A stretch of DNA of 64,000 nt from Pontibacter liquoris (GTDB lineage: Bacteria; Bacteroidota; Bacteroidia; Cytophagales; Hymenobacteraceae), in the NCBI RefSeq assembly GCF_022758235.1, contig NZ_JALEBG010000001.1:3038001-3102000 (forward strand), written 5' to 3'. Below, one piece after another: positions 27,920 through 38,176 of the stretch. A program made the position numbers and the translations under genes. The notes beneath the pieces are model-generated. The model was not told where the DNA came from and did no database searches. It was given only the letters and a program-made list of their open reading frames with translations. Numbering within the stretch: the stretch's first letter is position 1; each line of letters begins with the position of its first letter.

Positions 27920-29593
27920 CTAACCAGCTACAGGCTCGCGGAAACCAACCCACGTAAAGCGCTTGATCACAAACTCGGGGTTAGTAAAGGAAGCGTTACC
28001 CGCCGGGTTGCCGCCCGTCACATGGAAATCGGAGAAACCGGCATTCTGATTTACAAAAATGCCGCCTGTCAGGTTAAAGCTAACCGGGGTACCGGCCAGG
28101 CTCATCTCATCCATTATTTTCTCTTTCACTTCCGGGTCGGTAGTATACGCGCCGCACGAGATAGCGCCATACTTCTGGGCCATTTCCTTGGCAATAGCAA
28201 TCGACTCATTTGTATCCTTTGTTTTGATGATCAGCACGATCGGGCCGAACAGCTCGCGGCTGTAGCTTTCGGGTTCGCTGGCTGCCACTTCGTAAATTAC
28301 TGGCGTGCAGGTACGGGCATTGGCAAACACCGGGTTGCTCAGGTCGCAGGTGCTCAGCACTTCTTTTCCTTTTATACTGGCTGCCTCCTTCACCCGCGCC
28401 GTGGTAGCCGGGTTTTGTATGGCGCCTAAAATATGCGGGCCTGCTTTGGGGTTATTAACCAGGCTGGTCACAGCATCAGCAATTTTGCGCACCACCTCGT
28501 CGTAAGCAACCACTTCGCCGCCTACCTTCACGCCGCTTTCGGGCACAAAGAAATTTTGCGGGGCCGTACACATCTGCCCGGAGTATAAGCTCACCGAGAA
28601 GGCCAGGTTCTGCGCCACTTTATCCAGGTCTTCCACCGAGTCAAGTATGATCGAGTTCACACCCGTTTTCTCGGTAAAGACGGTTTTCCCTTTCAGGCTC
28701 TCCACGTAATTGCCAAACTCAGTGCCACCGGTATAATCGATCAGCTTGACAAGCGGGTTTTCGGCCAGCTCTTTTGTGATCAGGTGGTCGTTAGCGTCCA
28801 CAGCCAGCTGGCAGATATTGGGGTTCAGGCCATTCTCCTGGAGCACCCGCTGCACCTCTGCCACCACAATGGCGATCGGGAGCACCGCCTTGGGGTGCGG
28901 CTTCACAATAACCGGGTTGCCGGTAACGAGGCTGGCATACATGCCCGGCACCGTGTTCCAGGTCGGGAAGGTGGCGCAGCCGATCACCAGCGCCACGCCT
29001 TTGGGCACTGCTTTCCACTGCTTATTGAGCTTTAAGTTATACTTGCCCATGGGCTTTTCCCACTGCGTCTCTTCCGGAAAGCGGGTCTGCTCCTCCAAGC
29101 CGGCGGCTATCGCTTCCAGAGCACGGTCCGCGGCGTGTGGCCCCGATGCCTGAAACGACATCATATAGGCCTGGCCGGTAGTGTGCATGGTGGCATAGGC
29201 AATTTCGAAGAAGCGGTTTTTTACGCGCTCCAGTGTCTCCACAAGGATGGCTGCGCGATCGGCGGGCTTTACCTTGCGCCAGGTATGGAAAGCTTCTTCT
29301 GCCCGCGTAACCAGTGTATCGGGCGCGAAGAATGGGTACGTGATGCCTAGCGGCTGCTGCTCGTAGGGCGACTCCTCCTGCCCTACCCAGGCGGCGGGAT
29401 CTTCCTGCAACAGTTCCGAGAAGGGCTGGTTCAGGTGCGCTTTATACATGTCACGTCCTTCCTTATCGGCATTTTCGCCATACACATCCGGCGTGGGGTT
29501 CTCGGGGTATTGCGAAAAAAAGGTGCGTTCGTGTAATGCACGGATAGCGGTTTGGAGCAGCTGCTGGTGGTTATTGCTTAGATTCAGGTTCAT
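27920..29593 (-). CDS. paaN: Phenylacetate-degradation aldehyde dehydrogenase PaaN-type
   Basis: A 557-residue aldehyde dehydrogenase superfamily protein. The start MNLNLSNNHQQLLQTAIRAL, the insertion-rich N-terminal third (PYEQQPLGITYP) and the block VPKGVALVIGCATFPTWNTVP fit the stand-alone PaaN family and not the two-domain PaaZ. The catalytic Cys is in YSGQMCTAPQNFFVP; a Glu is in the VFTEKTGVNS block. In phenylacetate breakdown this type of enzyme oxidises the ring-opened aldehyde intermediate. No other paa gene is in the window, so the rest of the pathway must lie elsewhere or the enzyme may serve another aldehyde. Confidence 0.88.
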   Translation of the reverse strand: MNLNLSNNHQQLLQTAIRALHERTFFSQYPENPTPDVYGENADKEGRDMYKAHLNQPFSELLQEDPAAWVGQEESPYEQQPLGITYPFFAPDTLVTRAEEAFHTWRKVKPADRAAILVETLERVKNRFFEIAYATMHTTGQAYMMSFQASGPHAADRALEAIAAGLEEQTRFPEETQWEKPMGKYNLKLNKQWKAVPKGVALVIGCATFPTWNTVPGMYASLVTGNPVIVKPHPKAVLPIAIVVAEVQRVLQENGLNPNICQLAVDANDHLITKELAENPLVKLIDYTGGTEFGNYVESLKGKTVFTEKTGVNSIILDSVEDLDKVAQNLAFSVSLYSGQMCTAPQNFFVPESGVKVGGEVVAYDEVVRKIADAVTSLVNNPKAGPHILGAIQNPATTARVKEAASIKGKEVLSTCDLSNPVFANARTCTPVIYEVAASEPESYSRELFGPIVLIIKTKDTNESIAIAKEMAQKYGAISCGAYTTDPEVKEKIMDEMSLAGTPVSFNLTGGIFVNQNAGFSDFHVTGGNPAGNASFTNPEFVIKRFTWVGFREPVAG

Positions 29594-29778
29594 AGTAATA
29601 TTTATATATAAAATAATTATAATTCATTCAGACTTCTTTTGGAAAGTTACGTAAAATCCTGAAAAGGTTTGATCACAAACCCTGATTTCGTCTGTACCCC
29701 AAGGCGCAATGCACCCCGCTTAGCTTACCGGAAAACTTCAGTTATACATACGTTAGGTTACATTATTTATTTGGCAAA

Positions 29779-32700
29779 ATGTCTACTCCCCTCATGCGGC
29801 GCCTGAGCTGCCTGTTTAGTGCTTTGTTTTTTTTCGCCATTACGTACCCGGCAGCCGCCCGGCAGCTACCCCATAACCCCGATCCAACCAGGCCCTATAC
29901 TGTTGTGTATAAGCTAAAGCCCACGGGCAATGCGCGGCTGGCAGCACCTGCCGCCGCCAAGCTAAAGGCAGCCCTGGCAAAAGTCGGGGCGCGGGAGGTT
30001 CACCAGAAATTTCCGAAGGCAGCACCGCCAGCCAATGCCCGCGTAGCCAGCGGCGCTGTAGACCTCTCATTGCTTTATGAACTGACCTATGCCCCCGGCC
30101 AAAGCCTGCAACAGGTACGGCGCACCCTGCTCAGCAGCGGCGCCGTAGCCTATGTAGAGCCCGTATACCAGCGCCAGCCGCTCCTGCAGCCAAACGACCC
30201 CGCCGCCGACTCCACCAAAGCTACCCAATATTATCTGAAGCTGATCCAGGCCTACGAGTGCTGGGAAATTGAACAGGGAAATGCGGCTGTGCTCATAGGC
30301 ATACTGGATACAGGGACGCGCTTTACGCACCAGGACCTGAAAGAAAAAGTACAGTATAACGAACATGACCCGCTGGATGGTTTAGATAACGACGGCGACG
30401 GTTACACGGACAATTACCGCGGCTGGGACTTTGCCGACCAGGACAATGACCCCAGCGATGATTCGCAGTACAAGGGCCACGGCACGATCGTGGCCGGCAT
30501 TGCAGCGGCGGCTACCAACAACGGCCAGGGCATTGCCGGCACAGGCTTTAAATCGAAATTCCTGCCCCTGAAGGTTTTCTCTTCTAAGAGCGGCAACGGC
30601 TTTGCTGGGTACGAAGCCATTGTATACGCTGCTGACAGGGGCTGCAAGGTCATTAACTTATCCTGGGGAGGCGAAGGCCACTCGCAGTACGAACAGGACA
30701 TTATCAATTATGCCGTGCTAAACAAGGATGTGGTAGTAGTCGCCTCGGCCGGCAACACCGACAAAGGCGCACCGCTCGACGTGTATCCCGCCTCCTACGA
30801 CAATGTGCTTTCGGTTGGCGGCACCACAGCCACCGATGTGAAGTATGCCGGCTTTACCTACAGCTATAATATCGACTTAATGGCGCCAGGTCGCGATATT
30901 GTGTCGCTTTCGGCCAACTCGGATACCCAGCTAAGCGCCGGCTCGTCGGGCACCTCGTTTGCCGCGCCCATGGTTTCGGGGGCCGCGGCATTGGTTCGGG
31001 CACATTACCCGGAACTGAATGCCCGCCAGGTAATGGAACGGCTGCGCGTAACCACCGACGACATTTACCAGCTGGCAGGCAACAAACCCTACCTGGAGAT
31101 GCTGGGAAAAGGCCGCCTCAACCTGAAGAAAGCCCTGAAAACCCTAAACGTAAAAGCCGTGCGCTGCACCAGCTTTTCAGTAGCCGACCGGCAGATCCCT
31201 TACGCCGGCGCCACCATCGACATTTTAGCTGATTTTCTGAACTACCTGGCGCCCGTGCAAAACCTGCAGGTGGAGCTAACCTCGCCCTCGCCTTATGTAA
31301 GTATAACGCGTGGCACGCTGAACCTGGGCAGCCTGGGCACCGTGGCTGCGGCTGATAACGGGAAGCAACCTTTCCGGGTAAAGATCGCGGGCACAGCGCC
31401 GGCCAACAGCAACATCGCCTTTCGCCTTGGCTTTAAGGATGGCACCTACACCGATTTCCAGTACTTCACGATCGCGGTGAACCCGGACTTTGTAACACTG
31501 GACGCCAACAACCTGAAAGTGACGATCAACAGCATGGGCAACCTGGGCTATAATGGCCTGAACATGGCGCAGGGGGATGGGGTAACGTATAAGAACGGGA
31601 ATTCGCTTTTGTTTGAAGGCGGCCTGATGGTGGCCACCGACGCCACGCACGTGTCTGATAACATCCGCAACGAAGTATACCAGAGCGACGGGGATTTTAC
31701 TCGTACCAGCACCGCTCGCCTGCATTCAAATACGCCCCTGGCCAGCCAGGAAGCGCGCGCTGTGATGCACGACGCCTATCCATCTGATAAGAATGTGGGC
31801 ATACAGGTAAAGCATGTGGCCTATGCCTGGAAAGATGCCGCCGCGCAGGATTATGTGATCCTGGAGTATCACATCCGGAACATAACCACCGCCCCGATTG
31901 AAAAGCTATATGCCGGCGTTTTTGCCGACTGGGACATTGGCGATAACACTGCCAATATAGCCGACTGGGACGAGGCCAACAAACTAGGCTATGTTTATAG
32001 CACCACAGAAGGAATGCCTTATACCGGCATGACGCTGCTGACGCCCGGCGAACCGGCCTATTATGCGATAGATAACGTTGGCGGCGGCGCTACGACCTTT
32101 GCCATTGAAGATGGTTTTACCAGTTCCGAGAAGTATAAGGTCCTCTCGGGGGGTGTGGCCAGAACAAAAGCAAACGGCGGCGGGCCGGGCAATAATGTGT
32201 CGCAGGTGGTAGGCAGCGCAACGCTGGCCCTTGCGCCCGGCGAAACGCGGGTAGTGGCCTTTGCGCTGCTGACCGCCGATAACCTGAAAGTGCTGCAACA
32301 ACAGGCGGCCGCGGCCCGCTTAAAATACCGCACCATGAAAACAGGCCCAGTGCCGGTGGCCCTGGCTGATACGGCCTGCAGCGGCAGCACGCCGGTATGG
32401 AGGCCGAAGAACGGCAGCAGCTTCAACTTTTATGCCGATCCCGAAAAAAGCAAACTGCTCGGTGCGGGTGCTTCCTATACTTTGCCCGCTCTGGCAGGGC
32501 AGGCAACTATTTATGCCGCCAACGCTGATTCGCTCTTCGAAAGTGCGGCTGTCCCTGCAATCTTCTCGTTGCCTACTCCTGCCCTGCCGGCTTTCGAGCT
32601 CAGCAAGCCCGACGTTGCTCCCGGCCAGCCGGTCAGCTTCCTCAACAAGAGTATAAACAGCCGGAACTGGCGCTGGAGCATCAACAACGCAGCGCCTGTT

Positions 32701-33105
32701 ACCACAAAAGACCTGACTTATACTTTCCCGGCTGAAGGTACCTATGAAATAAAGCTCACCGTCTCGGACCGGTTCGGCTGCGCCGATACGTCCGTTACCC
32801 AGGTGCTCGAAATAAAAAACATCGTGCCTACTGCTTTGCCCGAGGAGTTGGCCCAACAGATTAAAGTATACCCCAACCCGACACACGGCTTCGTTCGGAT
32901 ACAAACAAAAGAGCTGACCAAAGGCAAGGGCCACCCGCAGGTAACGCTGGTCGACGTGACGGGCCGCACGCTGGCGCCTTCTTTCCGGCAGAGCGCCGAT
33001 GAAACGGAGCTGGACCTGACCACGCTGGCCGATGGCGTATACTTACTCCACATTACCTATCACGACCTGACGCTGACCAAGCGGCTGGTGTTACTCCGGC
33101 CCTGA
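29779..33105 (+). CDS. Secreted S8 (subtilisin-like) serine peptidase with T9SS type A sorting domain
   Basis: A 1108-residue exported protease. A signal peptide covers about residues 1-27; a prodomain (about 40-135, ending VAYVEPVYQRQP) comes before the catalytic domain (about 150-460). The triad is visible: Asp in GILDTGTRFTHQD, His in GHGTIVAGIAAA and Ser in GTSFAAPMVSGAAALV. Residues about 460-870 are beta-rich, uncharacterised modules; a PKD-type domain (SFLNKSINSRNWRWSINN) lies near 955-1010. The end is a type A T9SS sorting domain (IKVYPNPTHGFVRIQT onwards). It should be secreted across the outer membrane and anchored or released. Unlike the lipoprotein at 8623-9333 it carries its own prodomain. 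A terminator shared with acnA follows. Confidence 0.95.
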   Translation: MSTPLMRRLSCLFSALFFFAITYPAAARQLPHNPDPTRPYTVVYKLKPTGNARLAAPAAAKLKAALAKVGAREVHQKFPKAAPPANARVASGAVDLSLLYELTYAPGQSLQQVRRTLLSSGAVAYVEPVYQRQPLLQPNDPAADSTKATQYYLKLIQAYECWEIEQGNAAVLIGILDTGTRFTHQDLKEKVQYNEHDPLDGLDNDGDGYTDNYRGWDFADQDNDPSDDSQYKGHGTIVAGIAAAATNNGQGIAGTGFKSKFLPLKVFSSKSGNGFAGYEAIVYAADRGCKVINLSWGGEGHSQYEQDIINYAVLNKDVVVVASAGNTDKGAPLDVYPASYDNVLSVGGTTATDVKYAGFTYSYNIDLMAPGRDIVSLSANSDTQLSAGSSGTSFAAPMVSGAAALVRAHYPELNARQVMERLRVTTDDIYQLAGNKPYLEMLGKGRLNLKKALKTLNVKAVRCTSFSVADRQIPYAGATIDILADFLNYLAPVQNLQVELTSPSPYVSITRGTLNLGSLGTVAAADNGKQPFRVKIAGTAPANSNIAFRLGFKDGTYTDFQYFTIAVNPDFVTLDANNLKVTINSMGNLGYNGLNMAQGDGVTYKNGNSLLFEGGLMVATDATHVSDNIRNEVYQSDGDFTRTSTARLHSNTPLASQEARAVMHDAYPSDKNVGIQVKHVAYAWKDAAAQDYVILEYHIRNITTAPIEKLYAGVFADWDIGDNTANIADWDEANKLGYVYSTTEGMPYTGMTLLTPGEPAYYAIDNVGGGATTFAIEDGFTSSEKYKVLSGGVARTKANGGGPGNNVSQVVGSATLALAPGETRVVAFALLTADNLKVLQQQAAAARLKYRTMKTGPVPVALADTACSGSTPVWRPKNGSSFNFYADPEKSKLLGAGASYTLPALAGQATIYAANADSLFESAAVPAIFSLPTPALPAFELSKPDVAPGQPVSFLNKSINSRNWRWSINNAAPVTTKDLTYTFPAEGTYEIKLTVSDRFGCADTSVTQVLEIKNIVPTALPEELAQQIKVYPNPTHGFVRIQTKELTKGKGHPQVTLVDVTGRTLAPSFRQSADETELDLTTLADGVYLLHITYHDLTLTKRLVLLRP

Positions 33106-33130
33106 CCCCTGCCGCTGGTTGGCAGCAACA

Positions 33131-33159
33131 AAAAAGCCCCGCCAAATGGCAGGGCTTTT
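33131..33159. terminator. Terminator between the subtilase gene and aconitase gene
   Basis: AAAAAGCCCCGCC and GGCAGGGCTTTT form a 12-bp stem with one mismatch and a 4-nt loop, between two convergent genes. Confidence 0.8.
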
Positions 33160-33180
33160 CTAATCTTAACGAAGTAGCAG

Positions 33181-35460
33181 TTATGCGTTAGCGTTTTGCT
33201 GTTGCTTCAAACGGATTAGGTTCAGGGCAGAACCTGCCTTAAACCACTCGATCTGGCCTTCGTTGTATGTATGATTTACCGGGAAGCTGTCCTGGGTGCC
33301 GTCGCTGTGGTGCAATACCACTTTCAGCGGCTGGCCCGGAGTAAAGTTCTCTAACCCGATGATGTCGAAGGTATCGTTCTCCTCGATCAGGTCGTAGTCG
33401 GCTTTGTTGGCAAAGGTAAGCGCCAGCATGCCCTGCTTTTTGAGGTTGGTTTCATGGATACGGGCAAATGATTTTACCAGTACGGCACGAACACCCAGGT
33501 GGCGGGGCTCCATGGCCGCATGCTCACGGGAAGAACCTTCGCCATAGTTTTCGTCACCTACCACCACGCTACCAATTCCTGCCGACTTGAACGTACGGGC
33601 AGTAGCTGGTACGGCTTCATAGCCGCGCGTCAGGCTGTTGTATACTTTGTTGGCTTCGCCGTTAAAGCAGTTGATAGCACCGATCAGCATGTTGTTCGAA
33701 ATGTTATCCAGGTGGCCGCGGTATTTCAGCCATGGGCCTGCCATCGAAATATGGTCGGTCGTACACTTGCCCTGCGCCTTAATGAGCAGCTTCAGGCCTT
33801 TCAGGTCGGTTCCTTCCCAAGGCTTAAAGCCTTCGAGCAGTTGCAGGCGGTCCGATTTCGGATCAACTACTACCTGTACGCTGCTGCCATCTGCTGCAGG
33901 GGCATCATAACCGGCATCTTCTACGGCAAAGCCTCTTGTTGGCAGTTCAATGCCTTTGGGCTCATCCAGTCTCACCGCTTCCCCATCTTTGTTTGTCAGG
34001 GTATCTGTCAGCGGGTTGAATGTCAGATCGCCAGCAATGGCGAAAGCCGTTACAATTTCAGGCGAAGCCACGAACGCGTGTGTGTTCGGGTTGCCGTCGT
34101 TACGCTTGGCAAAGTTACGGTTAAACGAGGTGATGATGGAGTTCTTGCGGGTTGGGTCGTCGGTGTGACGGGCCCACTGGCCGATGCACGGACCGCAGGC
34201 ATTGGCCAGCACAACGCCGCCCATTTCGGCAAACGTGTCGAGCAGACCATCGCGGGCGGTGGTAAAGCGCACCATTTCAGAACCCGGCGTGATAGTGAAC
34301 TCAGCCTGGGCTACCAGTTTTTTCTCGATTGCCTGTGAAGCGATGGAAGCAGCGCGTGTTAAGTCTTCATAAGAAGAGTTGGTGCACGAGCCGATCAGAC
34401 CTACTTCCAGTTTAGCCGGCCAGTTGTGCTCTTTTACCACGGCAGCGAACTGCGAGATTGGCCAGGCAGCATCCGGCGTGAACGGGCCGTTTACGTGCGG
34501 CTCCAGCGTAGAAAGATCGATCTCGATGAGCTGGTCGTAGAAAGAAGCCGGCGCAGCGTATACTTCGTCGTCGGCGCGCAGGTGCTGCGCTACTTCATCG
34601 GCCAACTGTACTACTTCTTCGCGGTTGGTTGCGTTCAGGTACGCCCGCATGCTGTTGTCGTAAGCAAACACAGATGTGGTGGCCCCGATCTCAGCACCCA
34701 TGTTACAAATCGTACCTTTTCCGGTACAGGACATAGCCTCGGCACCTTCGCCAAAGTATTCCACAATCGCGCCCGTACCACCTTTTACGGTCAGGATGCC
34801 GGCCACTTTCAGGATCACGTCTTTCGGCGATGCCCAGCCGTTCAGCTTGCCGGTCAGTTTCACACCGATCACTTTCGGGAACTTGAGCTCCCATGGCATG
34901 CCAGCCATCACGTCCACGGCATCTGCGCCGCCTACGCCAATGGCGATCATACCCAAACCACCCGCATTAGGTGTGTGCGAGTCCGTTCCGATCATCATAC
35001 CACCCGGGAAAGCATAGTTTTCCAGCACCACCTGGTGAATGATACCGGCACCCGGCTTCCAGAAACCAATGCCATACTTGTTGGATACTGACGCCAGAAA
35101 GTCGTAAACTTCTTTATTTTCATCATAGGCATCACGCAGGTCCGAATCAGCACCCACGCGGGCTTGGATCAGGTGATCGCAATGTACGGTTGAAGGCACT
35201 GCTACGGTTGGCCGCCCTGCCTGCATGAACTGAAGCAAAGCCATCTGTGCCGTCGCGTCCTGCATTGCCACCCTATCCGGGGCAAAGTCTACATACGACT
35301 TGCCACGCTCATGCGCCCCTGTGGCGTTGCCTTCGTACAAGTGGGAATACAGGATTTTCTCTGTCAAGGTAAGCGGTCGGCCTACTGCTTGGCGGGCAGT
35401 GTTCACGCGCTCTTCCATGCCGGCATAAACTGCCTTGATCATTTCTAAATCAAATGCCAT
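33181..35460 (-). CDS. acnA: Aconitate hydratase (mitochondrial-type)
   Basis: Interconverts citrate and isocitrate via cis-aconitate in the TCA cycle, with a [4Fe-4S] cluster. The 759-residue length, the opening [20 protein letters not shown] and [11 protein letters not shown] place it in the mitochondrial-type aconitase group common in Bacteroidota, not the longer AcnA/IRP group. Cluster cysteines are in [11 protein letters not shown] and [10 protein letters not shown]; substrate residues lie in [17 protein letters not shown] and [15 protein letters not shown]. The gene symbol follows common usage. It appears monocistronic with a consensus promoter at 35505-35536. Confidence 0.96.
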   Translation of the reverse strand: MAFDLEMIKAVYAGMEERVNTARQAVGRPLTLTEKILYSHLYEGNATGAHERGKSYVDFAPDRVAMQDATAQMALLQFMQAGRPTVAVPSTVHCDHLIQARVGADSDLRDAYDENKEVYDFLASVSNKYGIGFWKPGAGIIHQVVLENYAFPGGMMIGTDSHTPNAGGLGMIAIGVGGADAVDVMAGMPWELKFPKVIGVKLTGKLNGWASPKDVILKVAGILTVKGGTGAIVEYFGEGAEAMSCTGKGTICNMGAEIGATTSVFAYDNSMRAYLNATNREEVVQLADEVAQHLRADDEVYAAPASFYDQLIEIDLSTLEPHVNGPFTPDAAWPISQFAAVVKEHNWPAKLEVGLIGSCTNSSYEDLTRAASIASQAIEKKLVAQAEFTITPGSEMVRFTTARDGLLDTFAEMGGVVLANACGPCIGQWARHTDDPTRKNSIITSFNRNFAKRNDGNPNTHAFVASPEIVTAFAIAGDLTFNPLTDTLTNKDGEAVRLDEPKGIELPTRGFAVEDAGYDAPAADGSSVQVVVDPKSDRLQLLEGFKPWEGTDLKGLKLLIKAQGKCTTDHISMAGPWLKYRGHLDNISNNMLIGAINCFNGEANKVYNSLTRGYEAVPATARTFKSAGIGSVVVGDENYGEGSSREHAAMEPRHLGVRAVLVKSFARIHETNLKKQGMLALTFANKADYDLIEENDTFDIIGLENFTPGQPLKVVLHHSDGTQDSFPVNHTYNEGQIEWFKAGSALNLIRLKQQQNANA

Positions 35461-35504
35461 AGTTTTGCTATTGTTAGTTTTTAAATGCTTCGTTGTGAAG
35501 TTTA

Positions 35505-35536
35505 CAAATGTACGAAATAGGTTACTTTTAGCACAA
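35505..35536 (-). promoter_or_regulatory. Probable aconitase promoter
   Basis: On the minus strand TACATTTG (35512-35505) matches TAnnTTTG, with a TTG (35536-35534) 21 nt upstream. It lies about 45 nt before the start codon. Confidence 0.5.
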
Positions 35537-35615
35537 CATTAGCGCGCATGAATATACGCCGGTGCCAAATAATAAGGCTATGCCCGTTTTACGTGGATAT
35601 TCGAACTTTATCCTC

Positions 35616-35623
35616 TAATTTTG
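35616..35623 (+). promoter_or_regulatory. Probable -7 element of the TlpA-like gene
   Basis: TAATTTTG matches TAnnTTTG and lies 28 nt before the ATG at 35652. No clean TTG lies 19 nt upstream. Confidence 0.35.
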
Positions 35624-35651
35624 CCTTCTTATTATTTATACCTGGTTATAC

Positions 35652-36917
35652 ATGAAACTACCTGTTTTTAATACACCTGTTAAGCTGTTTTTGTTTTTGG
35701 CGCTCATCCTTACAACCATGATAACTGCCTGTACATCCACCACATCCAATAACCAAACCATAACCCCGGGCATGTGGCGGGTAGTGCTCCATACCCAGGG
35801 CCAGGAAATTCCTTTCCTGATGGAAGCGGCCGAAAAGGATGGCAAATCCGTGCTATACCTGGTAAACGACAAGGAGCGTATTTTGCTGGACAGCATTCAG
35901 CCACAAGGCGACTCGCTGAAGATCGGGCTGCACATTTTTGATGCCGACCTGATTGCCAAAGTGGAAGGCGGTAAGATGACCGGCCGCTTTGTAAAGAACG
36001 ACACCCAAACCCCTTATTCCATCCCGTTTACGGCGGAGCATGGTAAAAACAACCGCTTTGCCGAAGCCCCTGCAAAAGCCACCCTTAACGTTGATGGCAA
36101 ATGGCAGGTAGTCTTTACCGATGCCGAGGGCAGCAGCTACGATGCCGTGGGCGTTTTCAGCCAGAACGGCAACAATGTAAAAGGCACTTTCCTGACCGAA
36201 ACCGGCGATTACCGTTACCTGGACGGCCAGGTGGAAGGCGACCAGCTGAAGCTCTCGACCTTTGACGGCAACCATGCGTACCTGTTCACGGCAAAGCCCG
36301 CCACCGACAGCACCCTGAAAGGCGAGTTTTACTCGGGCATGACGGGCCGCGAATCCTGGACAGCCACCCGCAACGAAAATGCAAAACTGGCCGATGCCGA
36401 TTCACTCACCTTTCTAAAGCCGGGCTATGATGCCTTGTCGTTCACATTCCCGAACCTGGAGGGTGAAAAGGTGTCATTATCGGACCCCAAATATAAAGGC
36501 AAGGTGGTTCTGGTGCAGCTGGTGGGTTCGTGGTGCCCCAACTGCATGGACGAAACCATGTTCCTGGCGCCATATTATGACCAGAACAAGGACCGTGGCT
36601 TGGAGATCATCGGCCTTGGTTTTGAACGCAGCCCCGAGTTCGACAAAGCGGCCGCACGCCTAAGCAAGATGAAAGACCGCTTAAACATTAACTATGATCT
36701 GTTGGTGGCTGGTGTATCCGAAAAAGATGCTGCTGCTCAGGCCCTGCCGGCCCTGAACAAAGTCATGTCGTTCCCGACCACCATCTTTATTGGCCGCGAC
36801 GGCAAAGTACGCAAGATCCATACCGGCTTCTCGGGCCCCGGCACCGGCAAGTACTACGAGGATTGGGTAAAGGAATTTAACAAGACGATGGACGAGCTGC
36901 TGGCTGAAAAGGCGTAG
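35652..36917 (+). CDS. TlpA-like thioredoxin-fold lipoprotein
   Basis: A 421-residue predicted lipoprotein (hydrophobic LFLFLALILTTMITAC, lipobox Cys near residue 27). Residues about 35-245 form a beta-rich N-terminal region of the kind seen before thioredoxin domains in Bacteroidota. The C-terminal redox domain (about 255-415) has WCPNC in QLVGSWCPNCMDET, a cis-Pro in SFPTTIFIGRDG and the TlpA/ResA layout. It should act in the periplasm as a thiol-disulfide reductase, for example in cytochrome maturation or in redox defence; the partner is unknown. It stands alone, with a perfect long terminator behind it. Confidence 0.9.
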   Translation: MKLPVFNTPVKLFLFLALILTTMITACTSTTSNNQTITPGMWRVVLHTQGQEIPFLMEAAEKDGKSVLYLVNDKERILLDSIQPQGDSLKIGLHIFDADLIAKVEGGKMTGRFVKNDTQTPYSIPFTAEHGKNNRFAEAPAKATLNVDGKWQVVFTDAEGSSYDAVGVFSQNGNNVKGTFLTETGDYRYLDGQVEGDQLKLSTFDGNHAYLFTAKPATDSTLKGEFYSGMTGRESWTATRNENAKLADADSLTFLKPGYDALSFTFPNLEGEKVSLSDPKYKGKVVLVQLVGSWCPNCMDETMFLAPYYDQNKDRGLEIIGLGFERSPEFDKAAARLSKMKDRLNINYDLLVAGVSEKDAAAQALPALNKVMSFPTTIFIGRDGKVRKIHTGFSGPGTGKYYEDWVKEFNKTMDELLAEKA

Positions 36918-36953
36918 TATCGTTGTTCGCTTTTTCGTTTTCCATTGATCGGC

Positions 36954-37008
36954 AAGTATAAAAGCAAAGGCCGCTACTGCATTAGTAGCGGCCTTTGCTT
37001 TTATACTT
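36954..37008. terminator. Terminator with 25-bp perfect arms ending in AAGTATA/TATACTT
   Basis: Arms 36954-36978 and 36984-37008 are perfect reverse complements with a 5-nt loop. The core GCAAAGGCCGCTACT is flanked by A/T-rich ends, and the outermost 7 bases are AAGTATA and TATACTT, as in the lysA terminator. Confidence 0.9.
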
Positions 37009-37054
37009 TATCCTACCATACCTGTCCATGGGAAACTTGCTGTAACTACCTATA

Positions 37055-37083
37055 GCTGTTCCGGATTTGTAATCCGGAACAGC
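37055..37083. repeat. 13-bp palindromic hairpin in spacer
   Basis: GCTGTTCCGGATT, a 3-nt loop and AATCCGGAACAGC form a perfect stem. There is no T-run, so it is not a usual terminator. It lies directly beside the candidate mobile or repeat element at 37091-37328. Confidence 0.6.
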
Positions 37084-37090
37084 ATAATCG

Positions 37091-37328
37091 AACCACCCCT
37101 GCCCCTCTTTGTCTAATGAGGGGAGCCTGCTACTACTGCTCCACTTGCATTCACAATAGTGGTTGATTTTTTTCTGTCATCCTGAAAGGATCTTGTGAGA
37201 AGGGAGGTTAAGCAGCAGTGATAAAGCTTGTACAGTCAAAACGTACTACCATAGTTCCCCGCCTTAGACTAGCGAGAACGTGAGTTCGAAGCTAGCGAGC
37301 GTAGCTCTGGGGGGATAAAGGGGTGGTT
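37091..37328. repeat. Candidate MITE-like element with AACCACCCCT / AGGGGTGGTT ends
   Basis: A 238-bp noncoding stretch bounded by the 10-bp inverted repeat AACCACCCCT (37091-37100) and AGGGGTGGTT (37319-37328). Inside are a CCCCTC...GAGGGG pair near the left end, the phrase TGTCATCCTGAAAGGATCTT and a CTAGCGAG direct repeat (near 37269 and 37292). No ORF of note. It fills the otherwise empty spacer after the TlpA-like gene. Whether other copies exist in the genome cannot be seen here. Confidence 0.4.
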
Positions 37329-37355
37329 GGCCCCGGCAGTGCAAGGTATATCCTC

Positions 37356-37979
37356 TTAAACCGGCTTATGTAACCTGATCACCCTAAATGTACCACTAAA
37401 CGCAGCGGGGTCGTTCAGCTCTACCTTTAAAGAAGTATGGCTGATGATCTTTCCGATAGAGCGGTTAATGTCGGAGAAAAGCGTGGCAGCAAGGGGATTC
37501 AGTAGGCGCCGCAGCAGCGAAGGCATTTGCCCGTCGGGCAGAAACTTATCAAAGACCATGATCGTGCCGCCCGGTTTCAGCACCCGCTCCACCTCTTTTA
37601 TACAGGCTACCGGATCGGGGATCACGGCAAGTATGAGGTGCAGAATCACGGCATCAAACGAACTGTCCGGGAAGTTTAGCTGCTGGCCATTCATCACGCG
37701 GGCCACTACCGGCAGGTGCAGCTTTTCGGCCCGAGCTTTCAGCCTGGCGATCATGCCGGGCGTGATATCGATGGCAGTAAGGTTCGTGTAGCCCTGCAGG
37801 TACGGCAGATCCAGGCCGGTGCCGGCACCAAGTATAAGGACAGCATCCGCAGGTTTGGCGCCAAGCAGCGCGACAGAGCGCTTTCTATACTTACGAAAAA
37901 GGCGGTCGGCCACCAGGTCGTAGATGGGCAGATAGAAGGTATAGCGGAGGCGGTTCCAAGTGTTGGTGTTCAGGCGCAT
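37356..37979 (-). CDS. Class I SAM-dependent methyltransferase
   Basis: A 207-residue methyltransferase of the UbiE/Methyltransf_11 type. Motif I is VLILGAGTGLDLPYL near residue 47; later motifs are FDAVILHLILAVIPDP and the post-III EVERVLKPGGTIMVFDKF. The N-terminal YLPIYDLVADRLFRKYRK resembles phospholipid or quinone methyltransferases. The substrate is not determined. It is a single gene with no operon partner. Confidence 0.85.
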   Translation of the reverse strand: MRLNTNTWNRLRYTFYLPIYDLVADRLFRKYRKRSVALLGAKPADAVLILGAGTGLDLPYLQGYTNLTAIDITPGMIARLKARAEKLHLPVVARVMNGQQLNFPDSSFDAVILHLILAVIPDPVACIKEVERVLKPGGTIMVFDKFLPDGQMPSLLRRLLNPLAATLFSDINRSIGKIISHTSLKVELNDPAAFSGTFRVIRLHKPV

Positions 37980-38176
37980 AGCATTGTGTCAGGTTGCATA
38001 TTCAAAGCTACCTATACTTCCTATACTTTCTGTTATACAATAAAGGGTGAGGTTTACAGAAATTTACGATCGTGCAGGTGTGCTCCCGACTTCGATAGGG
38101 AATATTCTTCAAAGCAACGGCTGTCCACGCCAGACACTCGCAGGAGTTGCGCACACTGCGAGGTCATTGTAACGGC

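Noticed and set aside
37055..37083. tRNA gene or intrinsic terminator
   Set aside because: A 13-bp palindrome with no cloverleaf, no anticodon arm and no T-run.
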